A stretch of DNA of 64,000 nucleotides from an uncultured Succinivibrionaceae bacterium (lineage in GTDB: Bacteria; Pseudomonadota; Gammaproteobacteria; Enterobacterales; Succinivibrionaceae), in the NCBI GenBank assembly GCA_944390105.1, contig CALXOV010000039.1, positions 62,001 through 126,000 on the forward strand, written 5' to 3'. The position numbers were made by a program, and so were the translations under genes. Positions 8,694 through 17,424 of this stretch are shown here, piece after piece. The notes beneath the pieces are model-generated. The model was not told where the DNA came from and did no database searches. It saw nothing but the letters and a program-made list of their open reading frames with translations. Each line of letters starts with the position of its first letter. The stretch's first letter is position 1.

Positions 8694-9665
8694 ATGTCAG
8701 TTGACTATGAAGTGATCACTGCAGCAGAAAACCAGCCTGCCGGCGCGCTTACCGTAAATGAAAGCGTTGCAATAGGCTTAAGGCCGCTGTATGAGTACCT
8801 GCTGTCGCTGAACTCGCAAAAATCTCGAGTCAGTATGCTGTCTGCAATTAAAATCGCTTTAGCTCAAATAGGCTTTACACCGGAGAACTTTGATTGGCGC
8901 AATCTTAGGGAAAACGTGGTTACTGCCATTATCGCTAAGCTGGGGCTTACCTACGCGCCGGCAACTGTTAACAACATTTTGGCTGCTCTAAAGGGGGTGG
9001 CGCGCCGCGTGTGGGTTAATGAGTTTATCTCGACGCGTGAGTACGAAATGATCCGCAGCATTAAAGCAGTACGCGGCTCAAGACTCAGCAAAGGCCGGGC
9101 TCTTTCGGGGCAGGAGATCCACACCTTGTTTGAGAAGCTTAATGCTGAAGATACAGTGCGCTCGCGGCGTGATGCGGCTATTTTTGCCATGATGTCTGAG
9201 TGCGGATTAAGACGTGCGGAATGTGCAGCACTGCTCTTTGAGAACATTTCGACCGATCCGCAAAATCCCTGCTTAAAGGTGATCGGCAAGGGCAACAAAG
9301 AACGCATTTCCATGATCCCCCAGGATGCCTTCAAAATCCTTGAGGATTGGATCGAGTATAGGGGAAATCAATCTGGATTTTGTTTTCTGCAGATCAATAA
9401 ATATGGCGATATTTTGACGTCCGGTCTTACTGCACAGCGGATCTACTCCATTGCCAAAGAGTGGGAGCAGAAGCTTAATATGCAGTGCTGGAGCCCGCAT
9501 GATCTGCGCAGAACCTATGCCTCATCTCTGCTGGATCTGGGTGTTGATATAAATACGGTCAAGGAAATGATGGGGCATGCCTCTATTGCGACCACGCAGC
9601 GCTATGACAAACGCAGCAGTCGTCGCATGAGAGAAGCTGCCGATAAGCTTAAACTGCTGAGCTGA
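8694..9665 (+). CDS. tyrosine recombinase (XerC/XerD-like integrase)
   Basis: A 323-aa phage-integrase-family recombinase with an N-terminal SAM-like core-binding domain (about 25-120) and C-terminal catalytic domain. Visible catalytic residues are R173 in CGLRRAE, a lysine in VIGKGNKER (near 205), H269 and R272 in HDLRR, H295 in MMGHAS, and Y304 in TTQRYDKR. All expected positions are present, so it should be active. Its size and XerCD style differ from the larger P4-type integrases of SXT-like ICEs. It could resolve dimers, integrate the element, or drive DNA inversion such as that proposed at 41-44 kb. No directionality factor is adjacent. AGGAAGA precedes the ATG. Confidence 0.92.
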   Translation: MSVDYEVITAAENQPAGALTVNESVAIGLRPLYEYLLSLNSQKSRVSMLSAIKIALAQIGFTPENFDWRNLRENVVTAIIAKLGLTYAPATVNNILAALKGVARRVWVNEFISTREYEMIRSIKAVRGSRLSKGRALSGQEIHTLFEKLNAEDTVRSRRDAAIFAMMSECGLRRAECAALLFENISTDPQNPCLKVIGKGNKERISMIPQDAFKILEDWIEYRGNQSGFCFLQINKYGDILTSGLTAQRIYSIAKEWEQKLNMQCWSPHDLRRTYASSLLDLGVDINTVKEMMGHASIATTQRYDKRSSRRMREAADKLKLLS

Positions 9666-9672
9666 AGCGGGA

Positions 9673-9715
9673 TGCACCATTTAAAACGGTATTGATAAGT
9701 AAGGGCGGACATAAT
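9673..9715 (+). promoter_or_regulatory. activator box and -10 for the 9745 gene
   Basis: TGCACC (9673-9678), 31 bp, then CATAAT (9710-9715). The spacing matches the transfer promoters exactly. Confidence 0.65.
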
Positions 9716-9744
9716 ACCTCTGTAATTTTTAAGCTGAGGTATTA

Positions 9745-9933
9745 ATGAAACTCTGGTTTATTCTTTGTTTTATAGGTATTTCTTTAATGGCTGTATGTTT
9801 TCCGGATCAGTCGGCTGCCTTGATCCGGGGGCTTAATTCTCTGTATCGAGAACTTGGTATTACCAGCTTTGATGATTTTGCCGAAACCGGAAAAGCGCTG
9901 TTTAACGAGGTGAAGGGAAAGCTGGGACAGTGA
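9745..9933 (+). CDS. small envelope protein (62 aa)
   Basis: The N-terminus (WFILCFIGISLMAVCF) is a signal or membrane anchor. The rest is a short amphipathic tail with no known domain. GAGGT lies 7 nt before the ATG and a transfer-type activator box and -10 lie upstream, so it is expressed. Coordinated expression suggests a small accessory role in transfer or the envelope. Too short to assign to a family by eye. Confidence 0.65.
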   Translation: MKLWFILCFIGISLMAVCFPDQSAALIRGLNSLYRELGITSFDDFAETGKALFNEVKGKLGQ

Positions 9934-10067
9934 TCAGAAGGGATCGCTGAAAGGGTCAGAGCCTAAGCCGGATAAGCCCGTCCCTGAGAAATCTGAAAGG
10001 CTGCCAGCCGGATCCGGATAGTCCGGAAAACCGCTGTCGCACGGATCTGCATCCGTCATAGAAGCTG

Positions 10068-10304
10068 ATGTCTTTTGCTGTCTGCTGTCTGACAGCTCTA
10101 TATTGCGTTTCCGCAGCGGCAGGTCATGTTTCTTCAGACGGTATGGGCGGATTCTATGCTCCTGAAGGCCATTATTCAAGTGACGGAATGGGTGGCTTTT
10201 ACGGCCCGGACGGACACTATTCAAGCGATGGGATGGGAGGTATGTACACGCCTGACGGTCATGTGTCCTCCGATGGCATGGGCGGATACTATACTCCGTA
10301 TTAA
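10068..10304 (+). CDS. small secreted protein with four 15-residue repeats
   Basis: A 78-aa protein with a short hydrophobic N-terminus (SFAVCCLTALYCVSAAAG, probable signal) followed by four tandem copies of GH(V/Y)SSDGMGG(F/M/Y)Y-x-P-x. The copies differ mostly at third codon positions while the protein repeat is kept, which argues for selection on the protein. No charged n-region precedes the hydrophobic stretch and the ribosome site is weak (GAAG at 10061), so the start is uncertain; a TAG two codons upstream excludes a longer form. It follows the 9745 gene and may share its promoter. It overlaps the converging minus-strand gene by 4 bp. Function unknown; Gly/Asp/Ser repeats suggest an exposed or ion-binding segment. 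Confidence 0.65.
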   Translation: MSFAVCCLTALYCVSAAAGHVSSDGMGGFYAPEGHYSSDGMGGFYGPDGHYSSDGMGGMYTPDGHVSSDGMGGYYTPY

Positions 10305-11155
10305 CCACGGCAGCAGTTTTGCCTTTCCGGACATCTCACGGTAAACACCGCCTCCAGAGCCAGTCGGAATGCGTCATTCTGCGTTCTGAGAAAACGGTGA
10401 ACCACGGCCAGATCCATAAGGGGCATCCGGCTGAAGTGCGCTTCACCGTTCTTTCCGGTCATTTTCCCGAGCAGCATGTATGCCGTTCCCCGCACTTCCT
10501 GAATCTTTGCCTTAGTGGAAAGAGCCACGGAATAACAGACCGGATCAAACAGATCATGACACCTTACTCTGAGCCTCATTTCGTGCTGTCTTGTCTGTGA
10601 CGGGGACAGAAGTCCCAGCAGCTCAAAGAGGGAACTGCCCGCATCCTCGAACAGGAATCCGCTGTCTTCCATGAGACTTTCCCGTTTCTGCAGGAGAACG
10701 TCCGGCAGGGTCTTTTCCATGCTGAGCAACATGTCTTCCGCCGTCACTTCTTCGTCACCGGTTTCAGGAGAAGGCATTCCGGGGACATCTCCGGCGGCAA
10801 TAACTGCAGGGATCTGAGCGGTTCCTCTTTCCGTGAAGGACTTAACAAGTCTTCTGGAACTGATTCCCGCTTCAGAAGCCAGTCCCTTCAGTGATTCATT
10901 CAGAAACGACATGGCGCGGTCATAGACGTCACGTGATGAAATACTGAAATCCATGCAGACGAGAGGATCTTTTGCAGGAAACATGAAGAAAGTCATCTGC
11001 TTACGGAAGTACTCTTTTCTCTCGTCTGCGGCTTTAAGCAGATCAAGAGCCAGAAAACACGCTCCGATACGGATGTGCAGTGCCATCTTCATGTTTTCCA
11101 TAAGACGGAAGGCGGGAGTCTCCTTGTGTGAAACAGACATTCCGGTATTCCTCAT
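10301..11155 (-). CDS. unknown 284-aa protein coupled to topB
   Basis: Third gene of a minus-strand operon. Its ATG overlaps the topB stop (ATGA), a sign of translational coupling. No signal peptide or membrane segment is seen and I recognise no domain. It is Met-rich with an acidic centre (ETGDEEVTAEDMLL) and arginine-rich C-terminal third (MRLRVRCHDLF). The coupling suggests it works with the topoisomerase. The G+C-rich codon use resembles the last part of topB rather than the transfer genes, so this block may have arrived by recombination. Confidence 0.72.
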   Translation of the reverse strand: MRNTGMSVSHKETPAFRLMENMKMALHIRIGACFLALDLLKAADERKEYFRKQMTFFMFPAKDPLVCMDFSISSRDVYDRAMSFLNESLKGLASEAGISSRRLVKSFTERGTAQIPAVIAAGDVPGMPSPETGDEEVTAEDMLLSMEKTLPDVLLQKRESLMEDSGFLFEDAGSSLFELLGLLSPSQTRQHEMRLRVRCHDLFDPVCYSVALSTKAKIQEVRGTAYMLLGKMTGKNGEAHFSRMPLMDLAVVHRFLRTQNDAFRLALEAVFTVRCPERQNCCRG

Positions 11156-13623
11156 TTACTTTCTTTCGCAGGTTTTTTCCCGTTTTTATCCAGCGTACAC
11201 CCGCAGGCGCGGTCAGTGCAGGCAAAGAATGGCTCGATGCTCTCGCCGGTCTTCTTTCTGGTGATAAGACGCATCGGTTTGCCGCACTTAGGGCACACAG
11301 GCAGCACCGTGACCGGCTTTCCCTGCAGATCATCATAGGTCTTGGCGCACTGTGCATTGCGGCATTTCCAGAAAACGCCGAACTTACCTTTATGGCGGAT
11401 GATGAAATCTCCGCAGGCCGGGCACTTTTCCGGCATCTGGGGTCTGCCGCGATTGTCGTCAAGAAAAGATCCGCATGTTTCGTTCTGGCACTTCCAGAAA
11501 TGACCTCCTGCCTTCTTCTGAAAACGCTTGAGCGGTCCGCCGCAATAGGGACATTTCGGCGCAATGTCAGGATTAAACAGCGCTGCGGGGCGTCCGCGTT
11601 CGTCCTGATAAACTTGCCGGCACTCGGTATTAGTACAGGCAAAGAAAAAACCGAACCTGCCTTTGAGTCTTTTCAGCGGGCTTCCGCATTTTTCACATTT
11701 AAACTGCGGCTCCTGGGGTTCCGGCAGTCCTGATGACAGCAAAGCTGAAATTCTTGCTGCATTTTCGCTGCTGCTGCATTTGGAAATTAAGTTATAGATC
11801 CAGCGGCAGATATTGATCTCAAAAGCGCTGTCGTCCTGCGTTGAATTGACGATATTATCAAGCCCTTGTTCCCATAGAGCAGTCATTCCCGGGGACTTAA
11901 GATCTTCAGGCAGCGCCTGCATAGTCTTTATCGCCTTGGGCGTAGCTTCAAAATGTCCGTTTACCTCTTTTATCCAGCCGAACTCCTGCATGTTGCTGAT
12001 GATCACGGGGCGGGTAGGCTCTGTGCCAAGGCCGTTGGTCTCTTTTAAGGTTTTCTTGAGCGCAGGATCGTCAATGTATTTGGCGATATTGCTCATTGCT
12101 TCTACCAAGCTGGCGTTGTCAAAGTGCTTGGGCGCTCTGGTCTTCTTAACCAGGAAGGAAGCGTCCTTAATAAAGCCGCGCTCTCCAAAGATGATAGGGG
12201 GCAGCAGGGCCGGAACCGTCTCAGCGCCGCCGCGCGATTTTGCGCCTGCTTCATCCTGTTCATCTAAATCCGAATCATGAAAGAGTATGCGGTAGCCGGG
12301 CTTTACCAAAGTGCGTCCGCGCACGGCAAAGCGTTCGCCTTCACATTCTGCTTTTACGGTAATAACGTCATATTCAGCCGGTGCGTAGAACTGAGCAATA
12401 TAGAACAGCCTGATAATGTTGTAGATCTTAAATTCATCAGGGGTAAGCCCGCTGGGATCCTGCTTTCCCAAACTCGGAATAATGGCATTGTGTGCATGAC
12501 CTTCCATTTTCTTATCAGAGAAAGCTCTGCTCTTTCTTGTCAGATCGCATCCGGCGACAAAGCCGGCCATGGCAGGATCTTCAGAGAGTGCCTGAAGGAT
12601 CTGCGGCGCATCGGCAAGCTGCGAAACCGGCAGGTACTGACAGTCGGTACGCGGGTAGGTAGTGAGACTGTGGCGGCTGTCGTAAAGCGCTTGGCAAATG
12701 TCCAGAGTCTGGACTGGCGTCAATCCGAAGTGACGCGCAGCGTAAATCTGCAGCTTGGACTGACTGAAGGGAAGCGGCGGAAATTCCTGAGATTTAGTGC
12801 GATCTACAGCAGTGATAGTAAGGTTTTTGCCTTTGATCTTGTTGAAGATCTGCTCAGCCGCTTCACGATTAAAGCAGTGTCCTTCGTTATCGCACATCCT
12901 GTCGTCCGGCACCCATTTGGCTTTAAAGCACCCGTTCTGTACCGCAATCTCAGCTTCAATTTCAAAGAAATCCCTGGATTTAAAGTCGGCGATTTCCTGA
13001 TCTCTCTGCACGACAAGGTTAACCGTAGGGGTGATCACGCGCCCGATGTTGACCACTTCGCGCTGTCCGCCTGAGCTTGCCAAGCAGGAAAACAGCCGGG
13101 AAAGATTCATGCCGACCAGCCAGTCACAGCGCGAGCGGGCTACGGCGCTGCGATAAAGCGGCATGGTGTTTTCCAGATCTTCTATGCCGTCAAGGGCGCG
13201 GGCAATGGAGGTTTTATCAGTAGCGGTAAGCTTAATGCGCAGCGTGCGGCCCTGATAATTGCAGTGATTAAGTACATTGACGGCAAGCAGCTGCCCTTCA
13301 CGGTCAAAGTCGGAGCTTACTACCACTTCATCGGCCTGCTGCAGCAGTTTCGCGATGGTGCTAAGCTGCGCTTTGGCGCGCGGCTGCGGCAGCCAGAACC
13401 AATGCTCAGGGATGATGGGCAGATTTTGGATGCTCCAGGTTTTGTACTTCTCGTCATAGTAATCCGGCGGCGCTAAGGTAAGCAGATGCCCGGCGCACCA
13501 GGTGACGGCATCTTGGTTTCCCAAAATAATATAGGAGCCGTGATCTTCATAATTTTTGCCGTTGTTCAGCACTTCAGCCAGGTTATGCCCCTGGAACTTC
13601 TTTTCAGCAAGATAAACTCTCAT
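11152..13623 (-). CDS. topB: DNA topoisomerase III (type IA)
   Basis: An 823-aa type IA topoisomerase. The N-terminal Toprim domain has DFDREGQ (D105, D107, E109) and the catalytic tyrosine is Y323 in TTYPRTD, close to the E. coli TopB position. The C-terminus (about 625-815) holds four Cys4 zinc-ribbon modules of the CxxCG..C-x4-C type, an extended single-stranded DNA-binding tail. Type IA enzymes pass single strands and decatenate. TopB copies are common on MobH-type conjugative elements and probably help processing or plasmid resolution. It is the middle gene of a minus operon starting at 14319. A 15-bp dispersed palindrome lies inside the gene at 12700. Base composition shifts near 11,640, within the zinc-ribbon tail. 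Confidence 0.95.
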   Translation of the reverse strand: MRVYLAEKKFQGHNLAEVLNNGKNYEDHGSYIILGNQDAVTWCAGHLLTLAPPDYYDEKYKTWSIQNLPIIPEHWFWLPQPRAKAQLSTIAKLLQQADEVVVSSDFDREGQLLAVNVLNHCNYQGRTLRIKLTATDKTSIARALDGIEDLENTMPLYRSAVARSRCDWLVGMNLSRLFSCLASSGGQREVVNIGRVITPTVNLVVQRDQEIADFKSRDFFEIEAEIAVQNGCFKAKWVPDDRMCDNEGHCFNREAAEQIFNKIKGKNLTITAVDRTKSQEFPPLPFSQSKLQIYAARHFGLTPVQTLDICQALYDSRHSLTTYPRTDCQYLPVSQLADAPQILQALSEDPAMAGFVAGCDLTRKSRAFSDKKMEGHAHNAIIPSLGKQDPSGLTPDEFKIYNIIRLFYIAQFYAPAEYDVITVKAECEGERFAVRGRTLVKPGYRILFHDSDLDEQDEAGAKSRGGAETVPALLPPIIFGERGFIKDASFLVKKTRAPKHFDNASLVEAMSNIAKYIDDPALKKTLKETNGLGTEPTRPVIISNMQEFGWIKEVNGHFEATPKAIKTMQALPEDLKSPGMTALWEQGLDNIVNSTQDDSAFEINICRWIYNLISKCSSSENAARISALLSSGLPEPQEPQFKCEKCGSPLKRLKGRFGFFFACTNTECRQVYQDERGRPAALFNPDIAPKCPYCGGPLKRFQKKAGGHFWKCQNETCGSFLDDNRGRPQMPEKCPACGDFIIRHKGKFGVFWKCRNAQCAKTYDDLQGKPVTVLPVCPKCGKPMRLITRKKTGESIEPFFACTDRACGCTLDKNGKKPAKESK
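12700..12714. repeat. dispersed 15-bp palindrome, copy 3 (inside topB)
   Basis: Perfect palindrome GTCCAGAGTCTGGAC within coding sequence. Confidence 0.8.
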
Positions 13624-13632
13624 GACTGCCTC

Positions 13633-14319
13633 TTATTTCAGCACTCCTTTGCGGGCTTTACCGAAAGCCTGCCGGTACAGCAGTTCGCGATCACTGACTA
13701 AGCCTTGCCTTAGCAGGTTCTCATAAGCTGGCGGCCTGCAGCTGTTTTTAAGTTCAAAAGGAAAAGCATCGCGGTGCTGCCGGATAAAGTTCCAGTCTGC
13801 TGCAGTCAGATCTGTTCCGCAGGAGCAGAACCTCTGCCATACCGAAAGCTCTGCAGGAGAATAATCAGCGCTGTGTCCTAATTTCATCTCGCTTAAAGAA
13901 GCATAATCCGGCACGCAGACGGACATGGGATTTCCTTGTGCGCTAAGCTCAGTGCGCTGCACTTTAATTTCAGGAGTTTGGGAAACCGCTGATGCGTAAT
14001 GCTGTCCGGAGTAAAAACGCTTGCGATCATATTTAACCCGGTTTGACAGCATAGGACTTTCGGTATGCGCATAGTCCAGCTGGGCAAGCACGTGTTTGTA
14101 GCTGCCTTGCTCGATGCCGGCTCCGTGACGCTCGGCTGAAATATAGTTGAGCGTTAAATCGCGCGTTCCGACACGAACATCTTTAGTATGCCCCTTCAGG
14201 TTGATGACTGGGGCAGGATCCTGCGGTTCCAACGGTAAGGATTCATCACTGGAGCAGCCGCTTAGAGCTAAAACTGCCGCACTTATAGATGACAATAAAA
14301 GCAGACGTGTTTTTTTCAT
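13633..14319 (-). CDS. lipoprotein of unknown function
   Basis: A 228-aa protein with a lipoprotein signal (MKKTRLLLL..LALSGC, lipid-bearing Cys at about 22). After the signal, a Pro-rich linker leads to a domain with several cysteines (VCVPD, FCSCGTD, NSCRPP). No family recognised. First gene of the minus operon with topB (9 bp spacing). AAGAGG lies before the ATG. Its promoter shares a back-to-back activator box with traI, so it should be induced together with transfer. An envelope role in transfer or exclusion is possible but not shown. Confidence 0.8.
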   Translation of the reverse strand: MKKTRLLLLSSISAAVLALSGCSSDESLPLEPQDPAPVINLKGHTKDVRVGTRDLTLNYISAERHGAGIEQGSYKHVLAQLDYAHTESPMLSNRVKYDRKRFYSGQHYASAVSQTPEIKVQRTELSAQGNPMSVCVPDYASLSEMKLGHSADYSPAELSVWQRFCSCGTDLTAADWNFIRQHRDAFPFELKNSCRPPAYENLLRQGLVSDRELLYRQAFGKARKGVLK

Positions 14320-14347
14320 GTAAACCTCTTACAACGATTCATCCTGA

Positions 14348-14390
14348 ATTATGCAGACTGCCTTGAAACAGCGGTTTGACAGATGGGGCA
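14348..14390 (-). promoter_or_regulatory. activator box and -10 for the lipoprotein-topB operon
   Basis: Read on the minus strand: TGCCCC (14390-14385), 31 bp, CATAAT (14353-14348). It is the left half of the palindrome TGGGGCAACCTTGCCCCA shared with the traI promoter. Confidence 0.72.
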
Positions 14391-14394
14391 ACCT

Positions 14395-14437
14395 TGCCCC
14401 AAGAAAAGCCCTGAAATGAAGCCGCAGTCGGCATAAT
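14395..14437 (+). promoter_or_regulatory. activator box and -10 for traI
   Basis: TGCCCC (14395-14400), 31 bp, CATAAT (14432-14437). Divergent from the lipoprotein promoter; the two boxes form one 16-bp palindrome at 14385-14400. Confidence 0.72.
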
Positions 14438-14462
14438 CCTGCGCACTGTCAGGAGGATCGCT

Positions 14463-17351
14463 ATGAGATTTTTGGAAAAAGCCAAACATAAGCTGGTAAA
14501 GAAGCTGCAGGGGACTGAGGTGACAGCTGCGCAGCATCCCGGGCCCGATAGGGCAGAACAGCAGCCGCAGATCTTTGACAGCGGCGAAGCTGACGGCTTT
14601 TACGTATGGCCTCCTGAAGTTTTGCTCAGCAGCACCCAGATCAAACCGCTCATTATTGATATTTCAGTGGCACTGGGCGGCATGAAAGATAATTTTGATA
14701 AATATCTGATGCCTTCAATTCTGCAGACAGCTCTGTATATGCAGCAGCTTCCGGCGGCTGAAAGTGTTAACGGCGAGCCTGTTAGAGCCTTCGGGCATCA
14801 TGTCAATGCCGGCGGGCTGCTGCTGCACTCTTTGGAGACCTGCTATTTTGCGCTCAATGACTCGCGCCTGGCTTTCTTCAATCGCGGGGTAAACCCTGCG
14901 CAGCGTGACGAAAACCTGAATGTATCTCGTATTGCGTGCGCTTTAGCCGGACTTCTGCATGACATCGGCAAGCTTAACGATCCGATTGTTGTGACCTATA
15001 CAGCGGTAAACGGCATTAAGAAAGAGCACGTCTGGTCCTGCATTGAATCTATCCCGGAGTTTTTAGCCCGCGTTCACGGATTTCCTGAAACCGCAGACGT
15101 GTATAAAGACGAAGCAGAGACCGGCAGAAAGAGACCGCGCTATTACCTTAAAGGCTGGCGCAAAGGGCGTTCAGATCGCCATGAGTTCATCGGGCCTTTT
15201 CTGATGCGCTCGTTTCTATCTAAGGCCACCATGCGCCTGCTTTCCGTGGGCAGCAATGCATTGCTGATGGATTTTATGACAGCGATTGACTGGCGTCTGC
15301 TGCCGAACGATTACACCGGGGTACGCAAGAATGTGGTATTTGACGTGTGGAACAGCGCAGATATTACCTCCTCCGTCAAAGATAAAAAGCTTTCATCCTT
15401 AAATTCACTGACGCCGCTGACTGTCAATTTGGATATTAAGCGCAGTCTGTGCAGCGCCTTATGGCAAATGGAACTCAAGGGGCTGCTTCCCATTGATAAA
15501 GCGGATTTAAATTGCTACATGTTCACTCATGCAGCCGCAGATCCGAGCATTAAATTCTTTTGTCTTTTGCGCTTTGACGAACGGTCAGCAGGCTTTTTAA
15601 TGAAGTGGATGCGCGAGGCCAGTGAAATAAACGGAACTGATGTTCTGCAGGATCATGCGCCAAGCAAGGAGAATATTTATAAATTATTGTTATTATGCGA
15701 CTTATTAATACAGTCAGACCGTCCTGACAAGCTTTTTTGCTGTCTGCCTGCACCTTTAAAACCTGTTGAGGGAGCAGAGGCTTTTAACGCTGTTTGTTTC
15801 CGCTCCTGGCAGGACTGCATTGATCCTAACGGTGAGATCTATGCGCTCAATGAGACGGCCTATGCCGAGCTTACCTGTGAGTTTGACGGCACCGGTCCTG
15901 AAAAGCTGCTGAACCATGCAGGTACAGCGTCAGACGAGGCCATGGGCAAGATAGATCACGGTGCGGTAATTTGGGAAAACGGCAGTGCGCACGTATCAGA
16001 TGGACTCAGACAGCAGATAAAGGAAGAAAGAGGCACAGAAAGCGTTCAAGAAAAAAACAGTACTGTAAACATCGAAAACGATAAAAAAGCATTCTCAGCA
16101 GAGCAGTCAGCGCAAACAAGGGAGCAAGAGAGGGCATCCTCTGCTTCAGAACAGGATAAACAGGAACTGACGCAAAGAGAGTCTCCCGATCCGGCAAATG
16201 ACGCAGATGATGCAGAAGAAAGATGCTTTAATCAAAATATGCCGGACATCGTACCGGCAGGTTCTTCAGCAGCAGTACAGTTAGATTCTGCACCTGAGAA
16301 AACAGCATTGTCCAAACAAACAGGGAGCAGTGAAACTTTAGCTGATTTTCTACCGGGCATCGCTCCTGCAGCAGATGAGACCGATGACGATGCTGAGCTC
16401 ATAAAAGATGATCTTTCAGTTTTCGCTCCTCTTGCGTTCGGCAATATGCCTGCAGTCCTAGCGCTGGAAACTGCGAAAACTGCAGGCAGGCAAAGCGAGC
16501 GGCATGAGGAAGAACATGCAGCAGATCTTCGCAATTTTGATCAGGCGGCAGCCGAATTTGCCGAGCGGCGCGCTTTAGTGGATGACGTGCTGAATCTTAA
16601 CAGTCCTGACTTATCAGACCGAGAGACTGATGCAGAAAAGGCCGATCCGGCACAGCGGCAAAGCAAAATAGCGCAGCTGGAAAACAGCATCCCGAACAAA
16701 CAGTTTGCCCGTAATCTGCGCATCATGATTGAAGCGCGCATCCAAGGCAAATTTTCCTATATTGATTTCGTCACAGCAGACGGCAGACACTGCTACGCAG
16801 CCTTCTTGTGGAATAACAGCGTGAAGCTGAACGCTCAGGCAAAGCAGCTGCTGTCGGCGCTAAAAAGCCATGATCTGCTGACCGGGCTTGATTACGGCAC
16901 AGAGCAGGTTGCAAAGGAAATCTATTACTACGGCTGTGCTCAGCTGGATCGGAGGATCACAGAAATCTTTACTGTTTCCGGCATCAAACCGCGCAAGCTT
17001 AAATGCCGCGAGCATCCGTATGCCCGTATTGAAGGCAGGCCGCCGGAGGCACGCAGCGTCGTTGAGTTTCTCAAATACCGGATATTGTCTCTTGATCCTG
17101 ACGAAACGCTGTACGGCTGCAAAGCGCGCGGATTTGCCGAAGATGCTAAGGGGCGGCATATCAATGCCCAAGTATTAAAGCGGTGCCTTGACGACGTGGG
17201 GGCAACCGGCGGCAGCAGCCGCATCCATAAGCTGCTTACCTGCAGTGCCCAGACCACACCGCCGTATCTAATTAAAGAGCACGACGATCTGGTGCTTTAT
17301 TTTGCGCTGCCTGAGCGGGAAAAAACAGAAATTCAGCGCGCAAACTCTTAA
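14463..17351 (+). CDS. traI: MobH-family relaxase TraI
   Basis: A 962-aa conjugative relaxase. The N-terminal TraI_2 domain carries the MobH signature: HH at 112-113, GGLLLHSLE (117-125) and HD at 166-167 in LLHDIGK. Proteins of this class nick oriT and lead the strand into the recipient. The centre (about 490-760) is low-complexity, rich in Ala, Glu and Ser, a likely flexible linker. The C-terminal 200 residues match the TraI_2 C-terminal domain (FSYIDFVTADGRHCYAA-like start near 760). It heads the traI-traD block, with AGGAGG directly before the ATG. MobH relaxases of SXT, R391 and IncA/C plasmids are shorter (about 700-1000 aa), so the size fits. Confidence 0.95.
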   Translation: MRFLEKAKHKLVKKLQGTEVTAAQHPGPDRAEQQPQIFDSGEADGFYVWPPEVLLSSTQIKPLIIDISVALGGMKDNFDKYLMPSILQTALYMQQLPAAESVNGEPVRAFGHHVNAGGLLLHSLETCYFALNDSRLAFFNRGVNPAQRDENLNVSRIACALAGLLHDIGKLNDPIVVTYTAVNGIKKEHVWSCIESIPEFLARVHGFPETADVYKDEAETGRKRPRYYLKGWRKGRSDRHEFIGPFLMRSFLSKATMRLLSVGSNALLMDFMTAIDWRLLPNDYTGVRKNVVFDVWNSADITSSVKDKKLSSLNSLTPLTVNLDIKRSLCSALWQMELKGLLPIDKADLNCYMFTHAAADPSIKFFCLLRFDERSAGFLMKWMREASEINGTDVLQDHAPSKENIYKLLLLCDLLIQSDRPDKLFCCLPAPLKPVEGAEAFNAVCFRSWQDCIDPNGEIYALNETAYAELTCEFDGTGPEKLLNHAGTASDEAMGKIDHGAVIWENGSAHVSDGLRQQIKEERGTESVQEKNSTVNIENDKKAFSAEQSAQTREQERASSASEQDKQELTQRESPDPANDADDAEERCFNQNMPDIVPAGSSAAVQLDSAPEKTALSKQTGSSETLADFLPGIAPAADETDDDAELIKDDLSVFAPLAFGNMPAVLALETAKTAGRQSERHEEEHAADLRNFDQAAAEFAERRALVDDVLNLNSPDLSDRETDAEKADPAQRQSKIAQLENSIPNKQFARNLRIMIEARIQGKFSYIDFVTADGRHCYAAFLWNNSVKLNAQAKQLLSALKSHDLLTGLDYGTEQVAKEIYYYGCAQLDRRITEIFTVSGIKPRKLKCREHPYARIEGRPPEARSVVEFLKYRILSLDPDETLYGCKARGFAEDAKGRHINAQVLKRCLDDVGATGGSSRIHKLLTCSAQTTPPYLIKEHDDLVLYFALPEREKTEIQRANS

Positions 17352-17354
17352 GCT

Positions 17355-17397
17355 TGCCCCAAGTTGCGTGCTGTTTGAGGCTTAATTTGCGCACAAT
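17355..17397 (+). promoter_or_regulatory. activator box and -10 for traD
   Basis: TGCCCC (17355-17360), 31 bp, CACAAT (17392-17397), directly after the traI stop. Confidence 0.7.
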
Positions 17398-17424
17398 GAC
17401 ATCATCTAACCTGCGAGATCCTGC

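Noticed and set aside
9934..10308. Minus-strand ORF of 124 codons opposite the repeat protein
   Set aside because: Its apparent repeats mirror the plus-strand gene, it has no ribosome site, and the plus strand shows codon-level selection.
12277..13074. Plus-strand ORF of 265 codons opposite topB
   Set aside because: Lies within a well-supported topoisomerase gene; starts and ends are accidental and no motif is visible.
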